A stretch of DNA of 37,847 nucleotides from Candidatus Woesearchaeota archaeon (GTDB lineage: Archaea; Nanobdellota; Nanobdellia; Woesearchaeales; UBA10216): assembly GCA_016192945.1 (NCBI GenBank), contig JACPTE010000016.1, positions 1 through 37,847 on the forward strand, written 5' to 3'. Below the pieces are notes generated by a model. It saw only the letters and a list, made by a program, of their open reading frames with translations, searched no databases and was not told where the DNA came from. Both the position numbers and the translations under genes were made by a program. How positions within the stretch are numbered: the stretch's first letter is position 1; the number at the start of each line of letters is the position of its first letter. Shown here piece after piece: positions 17,806 through 26,569 of this stretch.

Positions 17806-17818
17806 AAGAGGTATCACA

Positions 17819-20248
17819 ATGGAAAAGCAAAAAGAATTCATATTATGGTTTGACCAGATAGACATAGCTGATGTTCCTCTGGTAGGCGGGAAAAACGCAT
17901 CACTCGGCGAGATGTACCAAAACCTGACCAAGCTGGGCGTCAATATCCCAAACGGGTTCACGATAACCTCAGCAGCCTACAGGGACTTCATAGACAAGGC
18001 AGGGATTGAGGCAGGCATAAGAAACACGCTGAGAGACCTTGACGTGAAGGATGTTGAAGAGCTCGCAGAAAGGGGCCACAAGGTCAGGAACATAATAAAG
18101 AAAGCAGAGTTTCCTGAAGAGCTGAAGCAGCAGATACTCCTTGCGTATGACAAGCTCTGCAAGGAATACGGGACCCACACTGACGTGGCGGTAAGGAGCT
18201 CTGCAACAGCAGAAGACCTGCCTGGAGCGAGCTTCGCAGGGCAGCAGGAAACATACCTGAACATAAGGGGAGAGGCAGCGCTTCTGGAGGCGTGCAAGAA
18301 CTGCTTTGCATCACTATTCACAAACCGCGCAATAGTATACAGGACAGAGAAAAAATTCGACCACTTCTCAATAGCGCTGTCAATAGGCGTGCAAAAAATG
18401 GTGAGGTCAGACAAGGCATGCTCAGGCGTGATGTTCACCATTGACACAGAAACAGGCTTCAGTGATGCAGTGCTGATAAACGCATCATACGGGCTTGGCG
18501 AGACAATAGTGCAGGGGGCAGTAAACCCTGACGAGTTCTACGTGTTCAAGACAACCCTCAAGCAGGGATTCAAGCCCATCCTTTCCAGGAGGGTCGGCGA
18601 GAAGAAAATAAAGACAATATACTCCCACGAGGGCAACAAGCCGGTAAAGACAGTATCTGTGCCAACCCATGACCGCGAAAAGCTTGTCCTCAAGGACGAG
18701 GAAGTGATATCACTGGCAAAATGGGGCGTTATAATAGAAGAGCACTACACAAACAAGCTTGGAAAATACACCCCAATGGACATAGAATGGGCAAAAGACG
18801 GGGTGATGAACAAGCTGTTCATAGTCCAGGCAAGGCCTGAAACAATACACAGCCAGGAAGACCGGACAATCATACAGAAATATGTGCTGAACCAGAAAGG
18901 AACAACACTTCTTGCAAAGGGAAGCGCAGTAGGCGAGAAGATAGGCCAGGGAAAGGCGCACGTCATAAAGGACGTGCACAACATGAAGGATTTCAGGGAG
19001 GGAGAAGTCCTGATAACAGACATCACAGACCCTGACTGGGTCCCGATAATGAAGATAGCGTCAGCAATAGTTACAAACAGGGGTGGAAGAAGCAGCCACG
19101 CGGCAATAGTGAGCCGTGAGCTGGGACTGCCAGCAGTAGTTGGAACGAACAACGCAACTGAAAAAATCAGGACAGGCCAGCAGGTAACTGTAAGCTGCGC
19201 AGAGGGCGAAACAGGGCACGTGTACGAGGGAATCCTCAAGTACACCATAGAAAAAATAGACCTGAAAAAACTGCCCAAGACAAAGACGAAGATAATGATA
19301 AACATAGGAAGCCCTGAGGAGGCATTCAAGAACAGCCACCTGCCTGTAGAGGGCGTAGGGCTGGCAAGGGAGGAGTTCATAGTCAACAACTACATAAAAA
19401 TACACCCGATGGCGCTGGTGAACTACAAAACGCTCAAGGATGCCCACGTAAAAAAGCAGATAGACGAGCTCACGGCAGACTACAAGGACAAGCAGCAATA
19501 CTTCATAGACAAGCTGTCAGAGGGGATAGCAACAATTGCAGCAGCCTTTTATCCGAAAGATGTCATACTGAGGCTGAGCGACTTCAAGAGCAACGAATAC
19601 GCAAATCTGATAGGCGGAAGCGAGTTTGAGCCAAAAGAGGAAAACCCCATGATTGGCTGGAGAGGGGCGGCAAGATACTACAGCGAGAAATACAAGCCAG
19701 GATTTGCCCTTGAATGCAAGGCAATACTGAAAGTAAGGGAAGAGATGGGGCTTACAAACATCAAGGCAATGATACCCATGTGCAGGACAGTGGATGAAGG
19801 CAGGAAAGTAATCAGGGAAATGGAGCTGAACGGGCTGAAGCAGGGCAAGAACGGGCTTGAGATATATGTCATGTGCGAGATCCCTTCAAACGTCATACTG
19901 GCTGAGGAATTCTGCAAGATTTTTGACGGGTTCAGCATCGGAAGCAACGACCTGACGCAGTTCACCCTCGGAGTTGACCGCGACTCAGAACTGGTAAGCC
20001 ACGTCTTTGACGAAAGGAACGATGCAGTCAAGGCAATGGTGGCAAAGGCAATTGAAACTGCAAGGAAAAACAGCCGCAAAATCGGAATATGCGGCCAGGC
20101 GCCATCAGACTTCCCTGAGTTTGCTGAATTCCTTGTTGAATGCGGGATAGACAGCATCTCGCTGAACCCTGACGCCGTGATAAAGACTATACTGGTTGTT
20201 GACAAGAAAGAGAGGCAGATTTCTGCTGCGAAGAAGCCTTCATCATAA
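17819..20248 (+). CDS. ppsA: Phosphoenolpyruvate synthase
   Basis: VPLVGGKNASLGEMYQNL; AVRSSATAEDLPGASFAGQQETYLN; GGRSSHAAIVSRELGLPAVVG; IGSNDLTQFTLGVDRDS. Start trimmed from 17798. Confidence 0.95.
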   Translation: MEKQKEFILWFDQIDIADVPLVGGKNASLGEMYQNLTKLGVNIPNGFTITSAAYRDFIDKAGIEAGIRNTLRDLDVKDVEELAERGHKVRNIIKKAEFPEELKQQILLAYDKLCKEYGTHTDVAVRSSATAEDLPGASFAGQQETYLNIRGEAALLEACKNCFASLFTNRAIVYRTEKKFDHFSIALSIGVQKMVRSDKACSGVMFTIDTETGFSDAVLINASYGLGETIVQGAVNPDEFYVFKTTLKQGFKPILSRRVGEKKIKTIYSHEGNKPVKTVSVPTHDREKLVLKDEEVISLAKWGVIIEEHYTNKLGKYTPMDIEWAKDGVMNKLFIVQARPETIHSQEDRTIIQKYVLNQKGTTLLAKGSAVGEKIGQGKAHVIKDVHNMKDFREGEVLITDITDPDWVPIMKIASAIVTNRGGRSSHAAIVSRELGLPAVVGTNNATEKIRTGQQVTVSCAEGETGHVYEGILKYTIEKIDLKKLPKTKTKIMINIGSPEEAFKNSHLPVEGVGLAREEFIVNNYIKIHPMALVNYKTLKDAHVKKQIDELTADYKDKQQYFIDKLSEGIATIAAAFYPKDVILRLSDFKSNEYANLIGGSEFEPKEENPMIGWRGAARYYSEKYKPGFALECKAILKVREEMGLTNIKAMIPMCRTVDEGRKVIREMELNGLKQGKNGLEIYVMCEIPSNVILAEEFCKIFDGFSIGSNDLTQFTLGVDRDSELVSHVFDERNDAVKAMVAKAIETARKNSRKIGICGQAPSDFPEFAEFLVECGIDSISLNPDAVIKTILVVDKKERQISAAKKPSS

Positions 20249-20314
20249 ACCTAATGATGACCATCGCTCTAAATACTTTTTATCACGGTCATCGAAAAAA
20301 GTTATGAATTTAGC

Positions 20315-21598
20315 TCATATAAAATCTTTAAGTGACCTGTTCAGTATTTTTTCAACTTGTTCTTGCGCTTTCTTTTTCGACTCTTGTTTTTCTCTTTCTG
20401 AACGTTGCAGCTTCCACCATTTAATTACAGGGGTAACTTCATAATACCTATTTCTTCCATCAGCTTCTTTGAATCTTACTGCGCCCATTCGAGCAAGTTT
20501 CTGTAAATATTTTGAAGATATGTTCTGAATCGATTTCCCACTTATTTTAGAGAGTTCCGTAGGAGTTATATGACTGCCCTTATTTAGCATAATCTTAAGT
20601 ATTTTCTTATCTTCGGGGCTTAATTTGTTAATGTAATTTTCATTAACTTTTCTTGATAAGATATCACACAGAATATCTTCAGTTATTAAAATAGGCGAAT
20701 TTGAAGCGGCAGTTTCATTAATGCATTCTGTTAGGCTGTTTAGAATTTCTCTAAGATTTCCATCATGCAATTCAAATAATTTCTTAACAGCTTCTTCAGT
20801 ATGAGGGGGTATGACTGTTACATCACCAGACAATTTCATAAATTCCAGTCTTTGATTCAAAATTTTTAGAATATCCTCATAAGATAGAGACTTAACTTCA
20901 ACAGGCGTATTGACAAAAATCTGACTTATTCTGGGTCGAACATATACTATCGGTGGTAGAAAGTTATCTCCAACAAAAATAAATGTCACTTTTGTAGTCA
21001 AAAGGAAATCCCTTATATCCGATAAGAGTTCCAATATGTCATTTGGACTATCCATATTATCTAAATTATCATAATGAAGTATAACTCCTTTAAAACGGGG
21101 ATGAACAATCTTTCCTACAACTTCTCGAAATAGCTCCATAAGTTTCCCTCTATTAAGCTGGCTTAGGTTTGCTATTTCAGGTGTAAGTTCCCCATATTGT
21201 GTTAGTTCGTAAAGTGCATCAAGTTTCTGCATTAGTTCTGGTTCAATTTGTATTTTTCGCAATTTTATTTCGTCGTGAATAGCCCCTATTGTTAGAATAA
21301 TGAACTCATTGCCATCCATTGGCCTGTTTATTTCGATTTCCCTTGAAGGTGTAAAAAATTGGCTTTTAGACGCCTCTTGCCTAACAAAATTCACTAATGT
21401 TGTTTTTCCTACCCCAGGTTCACCAACTACAATGCATCTTGCTTCTCCTAACCTAATGATATTGCCCAATTTTCTCCTTTCTTCTTGTCTTCCAATGAAT
21501 AAAGAAAGAGGAAGGTCGCCTATATTACTCAGAGGGTTCACAAAGTAAGGATTATCTTTTAACCCATATCTGCGCCATATCACATTGTAATCAGACAT
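20315..21598 (-). CDS. AAA+ (Orc1/Cdc6- or STAND-like) ATPase with C-terminal winged helix
   Basis: LFIGRQEERRKLGNIIRLGEARCIVVGEPGVGKTTLVNFVRQ (Walker A), GVILHYDNLDNM (Walker B-like), wHTH-like KKILKIMLNKGSHITPTELSKISGKSIQNISSKYLQKLARMGAVRFKE; AT-rich composition. Confidence 0.8.
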   Translation of the reverse strand: MSDYNVIWRRYGLKDNPYFVNPLSNIGDLPLSLFIGRQEERRKLGNIIRLGEARCIVVGEPGVGKTTLVNFVRQEASKSQFFTPSREIEINRPMDGNEFIILTIGAIHDEIKLRKIQIEPELMQKLDALYELTQYGELTPEIANLSQLNRGKLMELFREVVGKIVHPRFKGVILHYDNLDNMDSPNDILELLSDIRDFLLTTKVTFIFVGDNFLPPIVYVRPRISQIFVNTPVEVKSLSYEDILKILNQRLEFMKLSGDVTVIPPHTEEAVKKLFELHDGNLREILNSLTECINETAASNSPILITEDILCDILSRKVNENYINKLSPEDKKILKIMLNKGSHITPTELSKISGKSIQNISSKYLQKLARMGAVRFKEADGRNRYYEVTPVIKWWKLQRSEREKQESKKKAQEQVEKILNRSLKDFI

Positions 21599-21650
21599 AG
21601 GAATATCAATTGCGAAGGTAATATAAAAAGGTTACTATAATAGCAAATAT

Positions 21651-21718
21651 GTATTATAATACCGAAATGTTTAAATAGTAGTAACATAGTATTATACTAA
21701 GAAAATAGTATTACAATA
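21651..21718. promoter_or_regulatory. Cluster of AT-rich palindromic operator-like sites upstream of the AAA+ ATPase gene
   Basis: Perfect palindrome GTATTATAATAC (21651-21662); TAGTATTATACTA (21687-21699); TAGTATTACAATA (21706-21718); related TTACTATAATAG at 21632-21643. Confidence 0.5.
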
Positions 21719-21735
21719 GTGATTCATTATTATGA

Positions 21736-21972
21736 ACTCATACTACTAAAGGTTACGCAAATGGAACAAGGCAAATACGCATCAAGGAAGCAAAGAAGTA
21801 TAATGAAAGAATTGACAGAGAAAATGAGCTTTGGGATGAAATTATAGATTTAGAGCAAGAAGTTTCTCAAAAAAGGATTGAGATATGTCAAAAACCACCT
21901 GTCAGAGACCGGTTGCATGCTAATGTTAGTGGTTTTGATTGTCATGTGGTTCCCAAATCACGTAAAGCGTGA
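21736..21972 (+). pseudogene. Start-less ORF fragment with charged helical composition
   Basis: Open frame reads THTTKGYANGTRQIRIKEAKKYNERIDRENELWDEIIDLEQEVSQKRIEICQKPPVRDRLHANVSGFDCHVVPKSRKA-stop; no in-frame ATG at the 5' end; runs into the hairpin array. Confidence 0.3.
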
Positions 21973-22129
21973 TTGGGCCCAATTGAGCTTTGCTCAATTT
22001 GGGTTTGTCGCTCAGAATTCCACTCACCGGTGGTATTTTGAGCACACAGATTCCACTTCGACCACTCATCAAAGATGAGTGGAATTCTGTTGTTTAAAAA
22101 AATGAAAATCCCAATCGCCGCAAGCGGCG
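21888..22129. repeat. Array of nested hairpins / inverted repeats (possible structured RNA or mobile-element end)
   Basis: TCAAAAACCAC/GTGGTTTTGA (21888/21938); CCCAAATCACG-TAAAG-CGTGATTGGG (21952-21977); CCCAATTGAGC-TTT-GCTCAATTTGGG (21978-22003); CAGAATTCCACTCA (22013-22026) with TGAGTGGAATTCTG (22076-22089); CCACTCATC-AAA-GATGAGTGG (22062-22082); CGCCG-CAAG-CGGCG (22116-22129). Confidence 0.8.
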
Positions 22130-22180
22130 GGGTATCAGACCCAGCAACAAATAAAGTGCGCTAATCAATCATGCAGCAGC

Positions 22181-22747
22181 TTACCTCTCTGGTTTGTATC
22201 TTTCCCCAAGCATCCTGCTCTGCCTTGACACCTGGCCATGCACAATGTCAAGCTCCTCAGGAACAAAAGAAATGTATGCAAGCCATGATGGCAGCTCAAC
22301 ACCCTCAATCAATGCTGACCACAACCTGCGCTGAAGAAATGAGCCATCCCTGACCTCTCCATCAACAACAACAGCAGCAGAATAAGCCCTGACAGCAGGC
22401 TCAGGAAATCCAAGAGCCAGACCCCTCTCTTCATCAGTTTTAGCAGAGGCAAGCCTTTCCAAGGCTCCATTGAAACCCACATAAAAATCTTTAGCACCAC
22501 TGAAATGATGATAATCCCTGCCAAGAACCAAGGCGAATTGAGAGTCTGCCATAAGCTGCCTTAACAAAAAATCACCAACACCCAAGTCAGGCGTGTCAGC
22601 ATAAACCCCGACAATAGATCCTTGCTTAACGCTCCTGACAGAATAGCCTTTAGCAACAGATACTATCGCAGCAGGCTTCAGCCCCTCTGCCACAAGATAG
22701 AGATTCAGCTCATCACAAACACCGACCCCGCGATGAATGAAAGCCAT
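22181..22747 (-). CDS. Hypothetical protein
   Basis: 188 aa, host-like composition, no recognisable motif. Confidence 0.65.
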   Translation of the reverse strand: MAFIHRGVGVCDELNLYLVAEGLKPAAIVSVAKGYSVRSVKQGSIVGVYADTPDLGVGDFLLRQLMADSQFALVLGRDYHHFSGAKDFYVGFNGALERLASAKTDEERGLALGFPEPAVRAYSAAVVVDGEVRDGSFLQRRLWSALIEGVELPSWLAYISFVPEELDIVHGQVSRQSRMLGERYKPER

Positions 22748-22864
22748 AAAAAAGGGGGTTTTGCACGCTTATTTAAGCTTTTTCTTATGTAACTACTCTG
22801 AAAGCGTAATTAAGTATAGAAAGCTTATTAAAACCAGCACAGCACAGTTGCCTCACTTAATAAC

Positions 22865-24127
22865 ATGAAAGCAATACTCATTGTCCTGGATGGGATGGCT
22901 GACAGGCCAGTGGCTGAGCTTGGGGGAAAGACTCCACTTGAGGCAGCAAGCACGCCTGCATTGGATTTCATGGCGAAGAATGGGGCTTGCGGAACCCTTG
23001 ACGTGCTTGGAGGCATTGCGCCTGAAAGCGACTCGGCAGTCCTAAGCATATTAGGATATGACCCGTACAGGTATTATACTGGCAGGGGCCCCCTAGAGGC
23101 TGTTGGAATAGGCATCAGGATGAAGCCGGGAATGCTGGCGCTAAGATGCAATTTTGCGACAACATCCAATGGAACCGAATTATTAGACCGGAGGGCTGGA
23201 AGAACCCTCACAAGCAAAGAGGCAGCAGAAATAGCCTACACAATAAACAGGAAAGTAAAACTTAAAGGCGCGAAATTCGTGTTCAAGGCGAGTGTGGCTC
23301 ACAGGGCCGTATTGCTAATCAAGGCGCCAAGCCCGCTTTCTGCAAAGATAACCAACACAGACCCTGCCTATGCTGTAGGCAAGGGGGGAGTTCCAGAGGC
23401 GCTTGCAAAATTTGAGAAACGAGTTATTGACTCAGAGCCGCTGGAGGAAACCGGGCCTGCAGGATTAAGCGCCAGGCTCCTGAATGAGTTCACAAGCCAA
23501 TGCTACAATGCATTAAGAAACCATCCTGTAAACAAAAAAAGGGCTGCAAAAGGGCTGCTGCCAGCAAACACAATAATCTCAAGGGATGCTGGAGACAAAC
23601 TCCCTGAGCTGTACGACATCTCCAAGCGCTATGGGAAAAAATTTGCAATACTTGCAGACATGCCCCTTGAGGAGGGCATAGGAAGGCTCAGCAGAATGGC
23701 AATAGTAAAGCTGCCCCTGCCCACTTTCGGAAAAGAAGACCACAAGATAAGGGTTCTCAAGACGATTGCAAGCCTTAAAAAATATGACTGCATCTACATC
23801 CACATAAAGGGGCCAGACCTTTTCGGGCATGATGGCGATTTCATGGGAAAGAAGAACTGCATAGAGGAAATAGACAAATACCTCTTTGCCCCGCTTCTGA
23901 AAAAGATTGACCTGAAAAAAACAATCATTGCAGTGACAGCAGATCACGCAACTCCATGCAGCATGAAGGGGCACTCAGGGGATGCTGTCCCATTCCTTGT
24001 TTCAGGAGGCAAAACAGATGCAGATGGAATCAGCCAATTCAGCGAGAGAAAATCAGCCTCTGGAAGGCTTGGCAATATAAAGGCAACAGAGCTCATGCCC
24101 CTTATCATGGGATATCTCAAGAAATAA
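22865..24127 (+). CDS. apgM: 2,3-bisphosphoglycerate-independent phosphoglycerate mutase, archaeal type
   Basis: MKAILIVLDGMADRPVAELGGKTPLEAASTPALDFMAKNGACG; HIKGPDLFGHDGD; TADHATPCSMKGHSGDAVPFLVSG. Confidence 0.94.
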   Translation: MKAILIVLDGMADRPVAELGGKTPLEAASTPALDFMAKNGACGTLDVLGGIAPESDSAVLSILGYDPYRYYTGRGPLEAVGIGIRMKPGMLALRCNFATTSNGTELLDRRAGRTLTSKEAAEIAYTINRKVKLKGAKFVFKASVAHRAVLLIKAPSPLSAKITNTDPAYAVGKGGVPEALAKFEKRVIDSEPLEETGPAGLSARLLNEFTSQCYNALRNHPVNKKRAAKGLLPANTIISRDAGDKLPELYDISKRYGKKFAILADMPLEEGIGRLSRMAIVKLPLPTFGKEDHKIRVLKTIASLKKYDCIYIHIKGPDLFGHDGDFMGKKNCIEEIDKYLFAPLLKKIDLKKTIIAVTADHATPCSMKGHSGDAVPFLVSGGKTDADGISQFSERKSASGRLGNIKATELMPLIMGYLKK

Positions 24128-24145
24128 GTGTTAAGTTACGGCTAC

Positions 24146-25276
24146 TTAATCCAGCCTGAACTCTTCCCTTGCAATATCCGAGGGTATTGCCATGTTAAGC
24201 CCTGCATCCCCTCCGAACCCTGTGCCGAATCCGAGAGTGATAATCCCAATTATTTTTCCGTTCTTATTCAGCAAGGGCCCTCCAGAGTTCCCTGGGTTTA
24301 CAGGGGTGTCTGTCTGAATCCAGTAATCGCCTATGTAAAGCGGGTCTGGCCCAACAAGAGTCTCATCCAGGTTCCTGTTTGTTGCAGATATTATGCCCTG
24401 CGTTGTTGTGAAGTCAAGAGACTCAGGGTTGCCTATTGCTATTACCTGCTGCCCGGCTTTCAGGCTGCCTGAGCTGCCAAGCTCAAGCACCCTGCCAGGG
24501 CTTAATGAAGTGCTCACCAATGCAAGATCATAGCTCTGGCTTTCACGGACTCTTAAAACAGGCGATGAGCTGCCATCATAGCCCCTCACTTCAGCCAGTA
24601 TTTCCCCTGCACACTGCCTGCCTAATGAAACAAGAATGAATTCACAGAAGTCATCCTTTTTCTCCAGTATTTCAGCAAGCCCCTCTGTGACATGCCTGTT
24701 TGTAAGAACAGCCCCATCTCTCGTGACAATTGAACCTGAGCCTATTGTGAAATGTGACTCAGCAGAAGACTCATCAGAAAGCCTCAGGTATCCTGCTGCC
24801 TTAAGGGATGGCTGGCCTGTCTGAATGCCTTCTGAGGAAATGTTTGCAGGAACTGTCGGGACTTTCACACCCAAAATGACAACGCCCTTGATAGACTGGC
24901 CTGCTGCCGAAGAAAAATCACCTGCCCTTGCATCAACATCAGAAATCTGGCTTTTCAGCTTTTTTGCCTGATTATTCCCGCCCTGAATCTGCCTTTCATG
25001 CCTTGACAGGCTGCTGCGCATAATAATGTCCTGCTCCTGCAACTCAGCCTCAAGCTCATTTATCCTTTTTGCATAAATAGAGCCTGATTCACCTGCATAG
25101 CCCTGAGCTGGTGAAGAGCTGGGCTGGGCTGGCTTGGATGGCTGTGCATCATGAAGCCTTTCCTTAAGCAGATTAATATCATTGCCCTGCTCAACCACCG
25201 TGAGCAGCAATGCAACTAGCAGGGCTGACAAGGCAATGGCAAAAAAAGATACAAGAAGCATACTGTCACGATTCAT
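24146..25276 (-). CDS. Membrane-anchored trypsin-like serine protease (HtrA/DegP family)
   Basis: N-terminal TM anchor and coiled coil; catalytic triad motifs VLTNRHVTEG, SYDLALVS, TPVNPGNSGGPLLNKNGKIIGI. Confidence 0.9.
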   Translation of the reverse strand: MNRDSMLLVSFFAIALSALLVALLLTVVEQGNDINLLKERLHDAQPSKPAQPSSSPAQGYAGESGSIYAKRINELEAELQEQDIIMRSSLSRHERQIQGGNNQAKKLKSQISDVDARAGDFSSAAGQSIKGVVILGVKVPTVPANISSEGIQTGQPSLKAAGYLRLSDESSAESHFTIGSGSIVTRDGAVLTNRHVTEGLAEILEKKDDFCEFILVSLGRQCAGEILAEVRGYDGSSSPVLRVRESQSYDLALVSTSLSPGRVLELGSSGSLKAGQQVIAIGNPESLDFTTTQGIISATNRNLDETLVGPDPLYIGDYWIQTDTPVNPGNSGGPLLNKNGKIIGIITLGFGTGFGGDAGLNMAIPSDIAREEFRLD

Positions 25277-25329
25277 GCAGCTGCAAAGATGCGACCGATT
25301 TATAAATTTATCGCTACTAACGAGTGATT

Positions 25330-25422
25330 ATGGCGGATTTTCAAAAAAGCGCTACAATGTCCCTGCTGAGTGAATTAGCTGTTATTGACGGCAGATATAG
25401 TGGATTAGAAAATGCGCTGTAG
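25330..25422 (+). pseudogene. Possible N-terminal remnant of adenylosuccinate lyase (PurB-like), or a 30-aa small protein
   Basis: MADFQKSATMSLLSELAVIDGRYSGLENAL-stop; LxxLAxIDGRY resembles the PurB N-terminus (e.g. bacterial SPxDGRY). Confidence 0.35.
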
Positions 25423-25468
25423 CCTACTACTTACAGTCTCTTTTTTATTTTTAATCGAAAGATTTAAA

Positions 25469-25489
25469 TAGTATATCTCAGTTATACTA
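25469..25489. promoter_or_regulatory. Inverted repeat overlapping the TATA box of the HTH-nucleotidyltransferase gene
   Basis: TAGTATA-tctcagt-TATACTA, perfect 7-bp arms, overlapping ATTTAAATAG; ATG at 25494. Confidence 0.55.
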
Positions 25490-25493
25490 ATTT

Positions 25494-26045
25494 ATGGCAA
25501 GTCCGAGCAAAGAAGAGAATATCTTGAAACTAATTTTGGAAAACAGTCCATTAAAAGAATGGCACTTTGAAGAAATAGTTAAATCTGCAAAAGTTACAAA
25601 ATCAGTCGCGAATAAATGGCTAAAAAAATATGTTTCAGAGGGATTATTGAAACATGTTAAAGAAGAAGGAAGATTTCCACATTACACTGTTGGAAGCAAC
25701 AATCCAGTTTATTACTCTCAAAAAAGAGTTTATGCTTTAGAACAACTCCATAAAAGTGGATTGATTCCTAAACTTTTATCTCTTAACACAGCTAAAACTA
25801 TAATAATTTTTGGAAGCATAATAAAAGGGGATTGGTACAAAGATTCAGATATTGATATTTTTATTTTCGGAGACATTTCAGATTTTGATAAAAAAGTTTA
25901 TGAATTAAAACTCTACAAGAATATTGAACTACATATTTTTGAGAATAAAGAAGAGATAAATGAAGTCAAAACAGGACTGATAAAAAATATACTTAATGGG
26001 TACATCTTGAAAGGACAGATACAAGATTTTGCAGGGGTAGTATAA
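25494..26045 (+). CDS. Winged-helix protein with minimal nucleotidyltransferase domain (MNT antitoxin-like)
   Basis: N-terminal HTH (WHFEEIVKSAKVTKSVANKWLKKYVSEGLLKHVKEEGRFPHYTV) followed by IIIFGSIIKGDWYKDSDIDIFIFGD (GS...DSDID NTase motif). Confidence 0.88.
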   Translation: MASPSKEENILKLILENSPLKEWHFEEIVKSAKVTKSVANKWLKKYVSEGLLKHVKEEGRFPHYTVGSNNPVYYSQKRVYALEQLHKSGLIPKLLSLNTAKTIIIFGSIIKGDWYKDSDIDIFIFGDISDFDKKVYELKLYKNIELHIFENKEEINEVKTGLIKNILNGYILKGQIQDFAGVV

Positions 26046-26519
26046 ATGAAACTTACAATAGATAATCTCGATAAAACTTACAAGATCTGTATGAGTACAG
26101 GAAGCGTAAAAGAAAAATCCATAGATGTTGAACTTATCAAATCATTAAAAATTGTCGCTGAAAAAGGACTTGAGTTTATTAATAGCAAATCCAAAGATAT
26201 TCCAAAAGAGAGTACCGATTGGACATTCGTTTTTCGAGATCATTATGAATCGCTCCGAGGACTAATAGAAGCATATTTGCTATTTGAAGAAATTGAAGCA
26301 GACAATCATCAATGCAAAAACGCATATATTTGCTTTAAACATCCTGAGTTAGAACTAGACTGGGAATTTCTTGAAACAATCAGATTGAAAAGAAACGCAA
26401 TCAATTATAGAGGACAATTATTGAAGTATGAAGACTGGAAACTGTTAAAACTGAAATTCGAATTACATATCAAAGCATTAAGAAAAGAGATTGAGAAAAA
26501 ATTGGAAAAAGATTTATAA
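26046..26519 (+). CDS. HEPN-like domain protein paired with the MNT protein
   Basis: 157 aa all-helical protein directly after MNT; FRDHYESLRGLIEAYLLFEEIEADNHQCKNAYICFK...FLETIRLKRNAINYRG resembles HEPN with a variant of the R-x4-6-H motif. Confidence 0.72.
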   Translation: MKLTIDNLDKTYKICMSTGSVKEKSIDVELIKSLKIVAEKGLEFINSKSKDIPKESTDWTFVFRDHYESLRGLIEAYLLFEEIEADNHQCKNAYICFKHPELELDWEFLETIRLKRNAINYRGQLLKYEDWKLLKLKFELHIKALRKEIEKKLEKDL

Positions 26520-26526
26520 ATATTGG

Positions 26527-26569
26527 GGCTTGTAGCGTTTCTGCGGAAAGTGCTATAGATGACAAGGCC
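26527..26569. other. Stem-loop downstream of the HEPN gene (terminator or small RNA candidate)
   Basis: CTTGT/ACAAG and AGCGTTTC-TGCG-GAAAgTGCT pairing, with 7-nt bulge ATAGATG. Confidence 0.3.

Noticed and set aside
18745-19498. Antisense ORFs (214 and 145 aa) inside ppsA
   Set aside because: Shadow ORFs opposite a confident PEP synthase coding frame.
22062-22100. Intrinsic terminator from CCACTCATC-AAA-GATGAGTGG
   Set aside because: On the plus strand the hairpin is followed by AATTCTGTTGTTTAAAAAA, not a clean U-run, so a simple terminator is not supported.
21888-22129. CRISPR array interpretation of the hairpin region
   Set aside because: The repeats are inverted pairs of differing sequence, not regularly spaced identical direct repeats with spacers; no cas genes nearby.
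25414-26536. Target-site duplication flanking the HEPN/MNT islet (GCTGTAGC versus CTTGTAGCG)
   Set aside because: Only about 6 nt (TGTAGC) shared and not positioned at clear composition edges; could easily be chance.
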